Shown here one piece after another: positions 25,898 to 33,515 of a DNA stretch of 64,000 bases (its first letter is position 1; each line of letters begins with the position of its first letter). Below the pieces are notes generated by a model, which ran no database searches, was not told where the DNA came from, and saw only the letters and a list, made by a program, of their open reading frames with translations. Location: the NCBI GenBank assembly GCA_003352285.1, contig QQVN01000003.1:558812-622811 (forward strand), written 5' to 3'. Made by a program: the position numbers and the translations under genes. This DNA comes from Thermoproteota archaeon. GTDB lineage: Archaea; Thermoproteota; Nitrososphaeria; Nitrososphaerales; Nitrosopumilaceae.

Positions 25898-27442
25898 TCA
25901 ACAGTAAATCTGACTTACATACAGTGTACCGTCAGATGAAAATGAAACTCCAGTACCAACATTAGAGTAAGTAGTACCTCGAAGTAAGGTTTCTTTCACA
26001 TCCTTTTGAATCCATTCAGAAATTATAGTTTCTGCAGTTAATGCATCAAGAGGAATATTTCCACTGTAGATATTCAATGAACTTCCAGATGCCTTTGAAT
26101 CAGAATATTTTGCAGCATTCTCCACGCATATAGGAAGTTTATCTGCATATTCACGAGTAACAGGCAATCCATCAGTAGATAATGCCTGATCAACCCTATT
26201 GCGAGATGCCATATCTTGACTGTGTTTTAGTGCCAACGTACTCAATTCCGGATGAGTCAAAAATGCGCCACGGCCAATATTCAGTCTTTTTTCATTAATT
26301 AATTGAACTATGTCAGACTCGACTTGAGGATATGATGAAGCAATAGGCGCAATGTTTTGGATTGGGAGATTTTCTTTTTCTTGCAATGGAGATTCAGATA
26401 CAAAAGACAAACTAGAATCAAACATGTTTGAAAGCTGTGAAGGATTAAAGGAGAACAAGAGTTCAGGATATGCATCATAAACTCCAATAAATCCGACTAC
26501 AGATATCATTAGACCCAAAATCAAAAATGATTTGTGAGATTTTTTTGCTTTTGATTTTTTTTGAGTTTTAGTTTTATCTTTATTTTTTGATGGTTTCTCA
26601 GAAATTTTCTGTTTTGACATTGCCTTTGCAAGATCTAATGCAATTACATCATGTGGATCAGTTGATTCTATCTTAGGAAAATTTTTTACGATGATTTCTT
26701 TTGCTTTGGTTAATACAAGAACAGCATCTTCCTTTTTTTCAGGAAGCAGTTCAATAAGTGATGTATCCAGGGGAAAATCTTTTGTTTCAGGTCTTCCTGC
26801 ACTCAACCAGTTATTTAGCTTTTCAAATAATTCATCGTTTACTTTAGGAAGATAATTTTCAAGGGAATCACTAGAAATTTTGGAGTTTGATAAGACATGA
26901 TTGTTTTTTGCCCCATTATGACTAGGATTTATTTTTAAAACTTGTTCATAACAAAGAGATGCTTCTTTGAATTTGCCAAGTTTATGAAGATCGTTTCCTT
27001 TGTTAAATAATGAATCAGTATGTTCAGGATCAATTTCCAAGATTTTATTATAGATTCGTATAGATTCTTCATATTTTTCCATTCTTGAAAAACATAATGC
27101 CTTATTGTACAGAACGGAAATATTTTCAGGCTCTCGCTTTAGAATTTGATCAAAAACTTCGATAGCTTTTTGATTATTACCAAGAATTGATTCAAAATAT
27201 CCCTTGTTATTTAGCAATACATTATCATTTGGTTCCACACCTAATGCTTCATCACAGCATGCTAATGCATCCTCAAATTTTCCAATTTTTGATAGAGTCA
27301 TGCTTTTCATGCACAGTGAATCTAGATGTTTAGAGTCTTCAGCGAGTACAGAATCAAATGCAGACAGGGCTTGCTCATATTCTTCATTTTTGTAATGTAC
27401 ACACCCCTGAGTAAATGAATCAGACTGCTCTACTTGGGCCAT
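25898..27442 (-). CDS. TPR - membrane helix - CAP domain protein
   Basis: 514 residues in three parts. Residues about 7-185 are five tetratricopeptide repeats (repeated Gly-Lys, Ala and PEN/PEH signatures, 34-residue period). A basic linker and one membrane helix (about 302-320) follow. The last 140 residues are a CAP/SCP (PR-1-like) domain with ESDIVQLINEKRLNIGRG, LALKHSQDMASRN and a closing GTGVSFSSDGTLYVSQIYC. So TPRs should face the cytosol and the CAP domain the outside. CAP domains bind lipids or act on cell-wall partners. Architecture not known to me elsewhere. Confidence 0.82.
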   Translation of the reverse strand: MAQVEQSDSFTQGCVHYKNEEYEQALSAFDSVLAEDSKHLDSLCMKSMTLSKIGKFEDALACCDEALGVEPNDNVLLNNKGYFESILGNNQKAIEVFDQILKREPENISVLYNKALCFSRMEKYEESIRIYNKILEIDPEHTDSLFNKGNDLHKLGKFKEASLCYEQVLKINPSHNGAKNNHVLSNSKISSDSLENYLPKVNDELFEKLNNWLSAGRPETKDFPLDTSLIELLPEKKEDAVLVLTKAKEIIVKNFPKIESTDPHDVIALDLAKAMSKQKISEKPSKNKDKTKTQKKSKAKKSHKSFLILGLMISVVGFIGVYDAYPELLFSFNPSQLSNMFDSSLSFVSESPLQEKENLPIQNIAPIASSYPQVESDIVQLINEKRLNIGRGAFLTHPELSTLALKHSQDMASRNRVDQALSTDGLPVTREYADKLPICVENAAKYSDSKASGSSLNIYSGNIPLDALTAETIISEWIQKDVKETLLRGTTYSNVGTGVSFSSDGTLYVSQIYC

Positions 27443-27548
27443 CGTACCACCTAAGTGCAGTTGAATTTTTAGTAAAATTCTTCATTTGTAAGAGTTTTTT
27501 GTAAAAAAAGTTCCATAGGTATTAGGATGTCTAATCTGTACAAACATC

Positions 27549-27671
27549 CTATATTGATAGTATTGTGCTACATTTGAGGCATTTTACCTGGACTTGATCT
27601 TCTTTTTGCATTCTTTGAAACTTTTTAGAGCCACAATTTGGGCAAATTGGGCATGCCCGTAACTTTTTCAT
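27549..27671 (-). CDS. Tiny zinc-ribbon protein coupled to nadM
   Basis: A 40-residue protein that starts with ATG 27671, whose A is also the last base of the NadM stop (TGATG). Its Cys pattern ACPICPNCGS, then VKCLKCST, makes a zinc ribbon. Overlap with nadM means it is translated by re-initiation after it. Similar tiny ribbons are common in archaea and may help transcription or RNA processing. Function unknown. Confidence 0.6.
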   Translation of the reverse strand: MKKLRACPICPNCGSKKFQRMQKEDQVQVKCLKCSTILSI

Positions 27672-28201
27672 CAGTATTCAGTCGGTTTTGTATCAGAAGT
27701 CAAAATAGTTTGGATTCGTTGTATTCCATTAAATTTGATAATATTATCTGCCACTGCCTTTGGTACTAGTTGTTTCCAATCCGAATTCTCAGAGATTAAT
27801 TTTCTAATTGATGTTGCATTGTATTTTTCTCTATTCAGAAAATTTGGTTTAATTACTTCCAAACCGGAATCAGATAGTAACATTCTAACATAATCATTGC
27901 CACTGTAAACTCTGTCAAATTTTGGAAGTGAAGAACGCAAGTATGATGCCCATGTTGCAATATTGAATTGATTTTCGATAGCTAAGACATAGCATTTAGA
28001 AAGATCAAAGTGTTCTTCCTTAAGGGATTCATGAATCATTTGAATTCTTTCGCCAGCAGTGAAAGGATCCTTTTCCATGTAGTTAAACTGAAGACTAGTA
28101 ATACAAATTATCAACTCATCACATTCACGAAGAATAATCTTTGCAAGCTCCAAGTGTCCAAGATGAAATGGTTGAAACCTACCGATCATTAAACCGCGCA
28201 T
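27671..28201 (-). CDS. nadM: Nicotinamide-nucleotide adenylyltransferase (archaeal type)
   Basis: Makes NAD from NMN and ATP. 176 residues as usual. Nucleotidyltransferase motifs: GRFQPFHLGH (about 7-16) and NATSIRKLIS near 130, the ISxxR-like site. It is followed by the tiny zinc-ribbon gene with a one-base overlap. NAD synthase (nadE) lies at 41228, so two late NAD steps are in this window but far apart. Confidence 0.93.
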   Translation of the reverse strand: MRGLMIGRFQPFHLGHLELAKIILRECDELIICITSLQFNYMEKDPFTAGERIQMIHESLKEEHFDLSKCYVLAIENQFNIATWASYLRSSLPKFDRVYSGNDYVRMLLSDSGLEVIKPNFLNREKYNATSIRKLISENSDWKQLVPKAVADNIIKFNGIQRIQTILTSDTKPTEY

Positions 28202-28233
28202 ATGAAAATCAAGGGTTATGAATTAATTAAATC

Positions 28234-29154
28234 TTAGATTATTTTTCCGCTACCTAGTATTCGGATACTGGTAGATTCTGGTTTTAGAATTACACATATG
28301 TCTGATTTATCACATACTGCGGGCTTTTCAAAGGAAAGCTTTAGAGGATTGACAGAGCTAAATTTTGCAGCCTTTATCTGAAGACCGATATTTACCATAC
28401 ACATTTGATTCTCTGTAACATCTCCTTTATAGAATGGATTTTTTTTAAAATCAAGCTCTATTTCTGATTTAACGGGTATGGAATCATCCTCACATAAAAT
28501 ATCACCTCGAGAAATCTCCTCAGGTTTTGCACCTTTAATTGACAACCCAACACGAGCAGGAGAAGTAGCTTCTTCAACAGGTTCATCATGCATTTGAATT
28601 GACTTTACCATAATATCCAATCCTGCAGGAAGAAGTTTGAGATTATCATATTGTTTTATTTTGCCAGAGGTTACCTTTCCTAAAATTACTGTTCCAACGC
28701 CTTTGACATCAAAACAATGGTCAATTACGATTTTTGTCTTACCGTCTGTTTGTAAAGGTTGAAATTTTAAAAGTTCATCTTTAATCTTTTGAGATTCTAC
28801 CTTTCTGTATTGCTCCAAAACAGTTCCTTTAATCATTGTGTTTAGTCTGCCTTCATCAACCTCGTATGTATGACTTAGAATTCCCTCTTTTTTCTGCAAG
28901 ACATCCAGTGCAACCATTTGTTCACCTGCAAATTTGTCAAGAGAGCCCAAATACACAATAGGATATTCTGCTAGATTAATTGCCTGAAACAAGGGTTGAA
29001 TTTTGTCTGGAAATCCATTTGGGGCAACCCAAGTTCTAATTACGTCAGATTCTTTTTTGTCATAAAGTGTTAGATCAGTAGCAGTGCCTTTCTTGCCAAA
29101 GTCCGAAGCAATTGTCTGCTCACCCAGTACAGCAAAATTAATGGATTTTACCAT
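28234..29154 (-). CDS. EF-Tu domain-II protein lacking GTPase motifs
   Basis: 306 residues related to the EF-1A/SelB group. The centre and C-terminus match domains II and III (VIDHCFDVKGVGTVILGKV, GDILCEDD, VNPLKLSFEKPAV). The N-terminal half, where the G domain should be, keeps the strand order but has no P-loop GxxxxGK (here GEQTIASDFGKKGTATD), no DxxG and no NKxD. So it should not hydrolyse GTP. Such inactive EF-1A/SelB relatives occur widely in archaea with unknown role. Start ATG 29154 fits a TTTTAATTA box 27 bases away. Confidence 0.72.
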   Translation of the reverse strand: MVKSINFAVLGEQTIASDFGKKGTATDLTLYDKKESDVIRTWVAPNGFPDKIQPLFQAINLAEYPIVYLGSLDKFAGEQMVALDVLQKKEGILSHTYEVDEGRLNTMIKGTVLEQYRKVESQKIKDELLKFQPLQTDGKTKIVIDHCFDVKGVGTVILGKVTSGKIKQYDNLKLLPAGLDIMVKSIQMHDEPVEEATSPARVGLSIKGAKPEEISRGDILCEDDSIPVKSEIELDFKKNPFYKGDVTENQMCMVNIGLQIKAAKFSSVNPLKLSFEKPAVCDKSDICVILKPESTSIRILGSGKII

Positions 29155-29214
29155 ATTTGTCTGCAGCAATTATTGATAATTAAAACATGATGAATTATAC
29201 AAAGAAAAATGAGA

Positions 29215-29373
29215 TCATGCACCAAAATCGCTGCTCTTTAGTTGTGGTCGTGCAGCTTCATTTGGCATACGAAATCCACAATGCTGACAACGCTGATCAG
29301 GTACTACAACCAAGTCTCTTGTTTGTAAAGTTGTGACTCTAGTACAGCTAGGGCAGTTTTTCTGAATTGGCAT
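29215..29373 (-). CDS. Small zinc-ribbon protein
   Basis: 52 residues from ATG 29373: KNCPSCTRVTTLQTRDLVVV, then RCQHCGFRMPNEAARPQLK. The two CxxC knuckles 22 residues apart define a zinc ribbon like those in ribosomal or polymerase subunits. A TTATTATTAAATTC box is 24-27 bases before the start. It is divergent from the receiver gene at 29463. Function unknown. Confidence 0.62.
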   Translation of the reverse strand: MPIQKNCPSCTRVTTLQTRDLVVVPDQRCQHCGFRMPNEAARPQLKSSDFGA

Positions 29374-29462
29374 GAGTAATTTACTATCGAATTTAATAAT
29401 AAAATCTGTGTGTAATCAGATTACAAACACCTCATTATCTACTCATTTTGAGAAATTAAAGA

Positions 29463-29861
29463 GTGGATGTTATTCTAATAGATGACGATGTAGATTCAAC
29501 TGAAATCTATAGTGAATATCTAAGTATCAAAGGATTCAATGTAGTCGGAGTAGGCCATAATGGAAAAGAGGCTGCAGAATTGTACCGTAGGTTAAAACCT
29601 GATGTAACGGTTTTAGACATCATGATGCCGCATTTTGATGGATTTTTTGGAATTCATGAAATACGAAAAATGAGAAAAAATGCCAAGATAATAATTGCGA
29701 CGGCAGATGTAAGTGTAGATACAGCAAAGAAATTAGAAGACCTTTCTCCTTATGCGATTTTACACAAACCATATGACCTAGACTCTCTTGAAGATTTGCT
29801 TGAAGAAGTGAAAAACATGGAAGAAGTAAAATCTTATGAAAAAGAACTAATGCAAAAGTAA
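29463..29861 (+). CDS. CheY-like response regulator, receiver only
   Basis: 132-residue single receiver. Acid pocket IDDDVD (residues 6-11), phosphorylated Asp at LDIMMP (about residue 52), Thr in ATAD and Lys in LHKPYD are all in place. The acidic C-terminal tail (EEVKNMEEVKSYEKEL) is helical. It has no DNA-binding domain, so it works through protein contacts. Starts with GTG. A second receiver protein is next to it on the opposite strand. No sensor kinase is in the window. Confidence 0.92.
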   Translation: MDVILIDDDVDSTEIYSEYLSIKGFNVVGVGHNGKEAAELYRRLKPDVTVLDIMMPHFDGFFGIHEIRKMRKNAKIIIATADVSVDTAKKLEDLSPYAILHKPYDLDSLEDLLEEVKNMEEVKSYEKELMQK

Positions 29862-29870
29862 TTTTCTAAA

Positions 29871-30791
29871 TTAACTAAATCTACCATAGGCAGGGCTAGT
29901 TTCCCATTTTGCTCTTTCAATTTCAAAACGATTGTTACATCTAAGGCAGAGAAAGTCAGTGGAAAGTTCTGGAAATTTTTCAGAGCAATCATTACAGAGG
30001 TAATAGTTGTCCATAACTCTGTAATCTGAACCTAAAACCTTGATCTTTTTTCTACATTTTGGACACATGTCATCAACATAAGAGCTTGCCGGAGACACAT
30101 TAGAGCACTCATAGTGTTCAATGAGTTTTTCTTGTTTGAAGTTAGAGCCCTTACATGATGGACAATGAAAAATTTGAGAAATTTTTACCAATCCACAATC
30201 GGGGCATGCAATTTCTTTAACGTCCTTTAATTTGATAATTTTTTTGTCTGCCTCTAGTTTTTGAATAATTGGTAGGATTTCTTCTTTTGTTTTACCCATA
30301 TACTGTGAAATTCTAGTTAAGCTTGTCCTAGTGGAGGTTGTAATTAAAAATTCTACTCTTTGTATGATATCATCATCGGGAGATACATTTTTGTAATTTT
30401 CTTCAGCAGTTAGAGTTTTCATTATTTCCTTAACATTTTCTAATCTGATTGGTTTGGAGAGATACTGGTATGCCCCCTGTGCGATGACTTCCTTGATTGA
30501 TTCCTCACTTCTTTCTCGTGCAGTTTCAATTATAACTTTAACATCGGGTCGGACATTTAGCATTTGAGTAAGAACAGACAAGGCATTCATATCAGGCATG
30601 TTATAATCTAAGAATACAATTGGAACTTTACCAGAATCAACCAGCTCGTTGAATGCCTCAAGTCCAATTTTTCCGTTTTCACAACAATGGACTCTTTGAA
30701 AGCCAAGCTTTAGTAAAAATTCTCTAAGAAAGATTCCTACTGCCGGACTATCATCTATAACTAAAATTTCCCTATCCGTTAGGTCAGTCAT
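29871..30791 (-). CDS. Response regulator with winged-helix and zinc-ribbon output (TackOD1-like)
   Basis: About 306 residues. A receiver domain (IDDSPAVG, FLDYNMPD with phospho-Asp, LSKPI) comes first. A winged-helix-like segment (about 140-195, TSLTRISQYMGKTKEEI) follows, then an array of CxxC pairs: CPDC, CPSC, CPKC, CNDC, CLRC, with single Cys between. This order fits the thaumarchaeal receiver output domain called TackOD1; that name is from memory of the family, not from a search. DNA or RNA binding by the ribbons is expected. Confidence 0.82.
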   Translation of the reverse strand: MTDLTDREILVIDDSPAVGIFLREFLLKLGFQRVHCCENGKIGLEAFNELVDSGKVPIVFLDYNMPDMNALSVLTQMLNVRPDVKVIIETARERSEESIKEVIAQGAYQYLSKPIRLENVKEIMKTLTAEENYKNVSPDDDIIQRVEFLITTSTRTSLTRISQYMGKTKEEILPIIQKLEADKKIIKLKDVKEIACPDCGLVKISQIFHCPSCKGSNFKQEKLIEHYECSNVSPASSYVDDMCPKCRKKIKVLGSDYRVMDNYYLCNDCSEKFPELSTDFLCLRCNNRFEIERAKWETSPAYGRFS

Positions 30792-30836
30792 CAATTTTAC
30801 AAAGCCATCAAAGCGATAGAAAAATCTTGTCTAAGA

Positions 30837-33515
30837 TTATGATACACGAATAATCCCTGTTTTGATCAGATATTCTAGTCCTAAAACAAATTCACCATCA
30901 CTAACTAATCCATCCGACCACCATCCGGCGTTATTTTTAACCCAAGAGGGAATAACAGAGTTAGATTCTGAGGAAGGAGCAGTATTTGGAATTTTTATAA
31001 TTCCTGTTTTAATCATGTATTCGATTCCTCCAACAAAGTCATTATCATCGATTGTTCCTTCAGACCACCATCCTGCGTTATTTTTAACCCAAGATGGAAT
31101 ATCCAATGATTTCTCCCACAATATCCTTGAGACTGAATTCAACGTAACTACATCGATGTTATTCTCCTTCAAAGCATCCAAAACTTGGCTTAATTTGGAG
31201 AATTTTTCGGCATCGATTTGATTTATGCTAATTTGATCTTCTTTAAGGGCAAAATCTGGAACTTGTAAACTGATTACAGAATACCCGTATTTTTCAAAAT
31301 TAGAGTTTATCTTATGAATGGCTTGTTCCTTGATACTTCCAGAAACAAATGGATCATCGCTAAGAATATCTGATGCACTCAAAGTAGATGGGACATGGGC
31401 GATATTCTTTGAACCAGAATGCAAAAGATTGTCTAGTTGCAGGTTTGAGCTGAGTAATTTTAGATTGCTTGAATTAACTGCAGATAAAGTGTTTTCATTA
31501 AAAGAACCCAAAGGAGGAATAAAAACGGAGGGTTTTTTCTTTAAGAGAGAATTGATCTTGTCATTTGTTTTTTTAATACTAGATGTTTGTTCTTCAATGC
31601 CAAATTTTGTATGATCTATAAACTCCCAACCACTATTTGCCACATCAAGACTTATTTTTTTATTATTTAGAGTAGAATTGATTGCCTGAACAGTAATTGG
31701 GTCATCGCCAAAAAATTTTCCTAAAATTCCTATTGTAACATCAGTTTTCTTATTTTCAAATGTCTTTAGTAGTTCTTGTTGCACTTGGTTTAGCCAAAAA
31801 TCTTGTACATTATCAATTCGGATGGCCACACAGTTACAACTTATGATCTCAGTGGAGTTGTTCTCATTTGAAATCGGTTTTGACAACATAGGTTTTGGCA
31901 ACATAGGTTTTGCATCAAGATTAATCTGACCTATTGGAACGATTGTATATCCTGCATCTCGCACTTGATCAATTAGTAATTCCAATTCTTTAATCGAATT
32001 TTGGTTTACGACGTTTTTGTATACGCCCAATTCCCTTTGTGAAAAGTCAGGAGGATGCATCATAACAACTGCAAAACCGTTGCTTAACATGCTGGATTCT
32101 ATATCGCTAAGGATTTTGGTTCGATTTTCAACGATCCAAAGATTCGACGTTGAATCTAAAATAGCAGTTTGTGCTGCCTGTGGGAATCGATAAAATGTGG
32201 AATTTGAAAGTTGGAACGGCGGCGAATCATAATTAAACGAAGAGCTAAGATGGGTAATTCCGTTTGATTTCAAAAGAGGAATCGTGTTTTTATCAAATAC
32301 ATTTTCGGGTGGAATAAAAACAGTCGGAGTTATTCCAAAGATATCAAAAATCTTTTGATTGGTATCTTTGATAATTTTTTGCTGTTTTTCATTATCAAAG
32401 ACCGTGATTGGGCTATTATTCCAGCTATGACTGGCAATTTCTAGGCGTGAATTATGAAGATTATTTTTTATTACATTTACTAATTCGTTGTCAGCTCCTA
32501 TGAGCCCCCCAATCACACCTATTGTAAGAGGAGCTGATTTTGTTGAAAAAGTTTGGAGTACTGCCTTTTGAGAAGCGCTAAGAAAATAATCCTGAACGTC
32601 ATCTAATCTAAAAGCAACACATTTGCAGTTTTTTGCTGAAGGAGATTGGGATAATTGTTCAATGTTTATCACAGCATTGGCAGTCAATGTTGCTCTATGA
32701 ACAGACCACAGTTCAAAAGTTGAAGATTGGTTTTGTTTATGAAATACTTTGAAATCATATTGGTCAACAGGTAATAGTGTAAAAAGGGTAGAGCCTTTAT
32801 TCACGTTTGATTGTGCAATCTTTGTTTTTTTCGAGTCATATAGTTCTACTAGGTATATTCCATCATAAGTTCCAACTTTACGATTATCTTTTATGATGTT
32901 GACATCAACTTTATCTATTAATTTGGGCCAGGGTGTTACAATGTTAAAATCCTGTGGGAGTCCGGATTGTGTTTTAACTGGAGAATAAACATAAGATACT
33001 TTGTCATTGATTAAAACTTCAGCATAATAGAAGCTATTAGATGTTGTTGATTGAATCCAGTATCTTCCGGTTTCACCCTTTGAATCAGTATTTGCAGTAA
33101 CCCATGCAGTGTTATCTAATGATTTTACGACTACTTTAGCTCCTGAGATAGGTGAGCCATCTTTGTATTTTATTTTAAACTTCATTCCACCATCATTTGG
33201 GATTAAAATTTCGATTGGAGAATCAAATGATTTGATTAAAGGAGTAGTAGCAGAATCAATCCCATTTTTTACAACTTTGAAGATATATCCATGGTTTGAA
33301 GGTAGGCCACTAATTGTTTGAGGGTTTTCAGTTAATGGAATAGTTCTGTATAGATTTGTAGTAGTATCCTGATAGACAAAAACTGTGATTCCATAAGGAT
33401 CACTCATTTCAAACCCAAAATTTTTAATTTGTAATACTGCAGAATTGCTTTGCGCATATGCTGGCAGTATAGCTATTCCTATTGAGAAGATTAAAAGTAA
33501 AAGTAGTAATTTCAT
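30837..33515 (-). CDS. Secreted protein with two polysaccharide-deacetylase-like domains and two WW-rich modules
   Basis: 892 residues. Signal peptide 1-21 (MKLLLLLLIFSIGIAILPAYA). An N-terminal beta region with Ig-like loops reaches about 290. First NodB-like domain: CVAFRLDDVQD, ASHSWNNSP, FIPPENVF. It keeps the Asp pair and one His, but the second metal His (HxxxH) is Asn. Second NodB-like domain: CVAIRIDNVQD, NSGWEFID, FIPPLGSF, which has lost the His as well. The C-terminus carries two 38-residue tryptophan-rich modules (see repeat entry). It overlaps the glycosyltransferase gene by four bases, so it probably acts on the polymer that enzyme makes, or just binds it. Confidence 0.8.
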   Translation of the reverse strand: MKLLLLLLIFSIGIAILPAYAQSNSAVLQIKNFGFEMSDPYGITVFVYQDTTTNLYRTIPLTENPQTISGLPSNHGYIFKVVKNGIDSATTPLIKSFDSPIEILIPNDGGMKFKIKYKDGSPISGAKVVVKSLDNTAWVTANTDSKGETGRYWIQSTTSNSFYYAEVLINDKVSYVYSPVKTQSGLPQDFNIVTPWPKLIDKVDVNIIKDNRKVGTYDGIYLVELYDSKKTKIAQSNVNKGSTLFTLLPVDQYDFKVFHKQNQSSTFELWSVHRATLTANAVINIEQLSQSPSAKNCKCVAFRLDDVQDYFLSASQKAVLQTFSTKSAPLTIGVIGGLIGADNELVNVIKNNLHNSRLEIASHSWNNSPITVFDNEKQQKIIKDTNQKIFDIFGITPTVFIPPENVFDKNTIPLLKSNGITHLSSSFNYDSPPFQLSNSTFYRFPQAAQTAILDSTSNLWIVENRTKILSDIESSMLSNGFAVVMMHPPDFSQRELGVYKNVVNQNSIKELELLIDQVRDAGYTIVPIGQINLDAKPMLPKPMLSKPISNENNSTEIISCNCVAIRIDNVQDFWLNQVQQELLKTFENKKTDVTIGILGKFFGDDPITVQAINSTLNNKKISLDVANSGWEFIDHTKFGIEEQTSSIKKTNDKINSLLKKKPSVFIPPLGSFNENTLSAVNSSNLKLLSSNLQLDNLLHSGSKNIAHVPSTLSASDILSDDPFVSGSIKEQAIHKINSNFEKYGYSVISLQVPDFALKEDQISINQIDAEKFSKLSQVLDALKENNIDVVTLNSVSRILWEKSLDIPSWVKNNAGWWSEGTIDDNDFVGGIEYMIKTGIIKIPNTAPSSESNSVIPSWVKNNAGWWSDGLVSDGEFVLGLEYLIKTGIIRVS
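30840..31100 (-). repeat. Tandem WW-rich surface module (pair 1)
   Basis: Two copies of about 38 residues: IPSWVKNNAGWWS, Gly, a D/E-rich turn, then F-V-G-x-EY-x-IKTGII. First copy 30987-31100, second 30840-30953, linker 11 residues. The same pairwise module appears at 49238-49498 and 58800-59060 in unrelated proteins. Confidence 0.85.
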
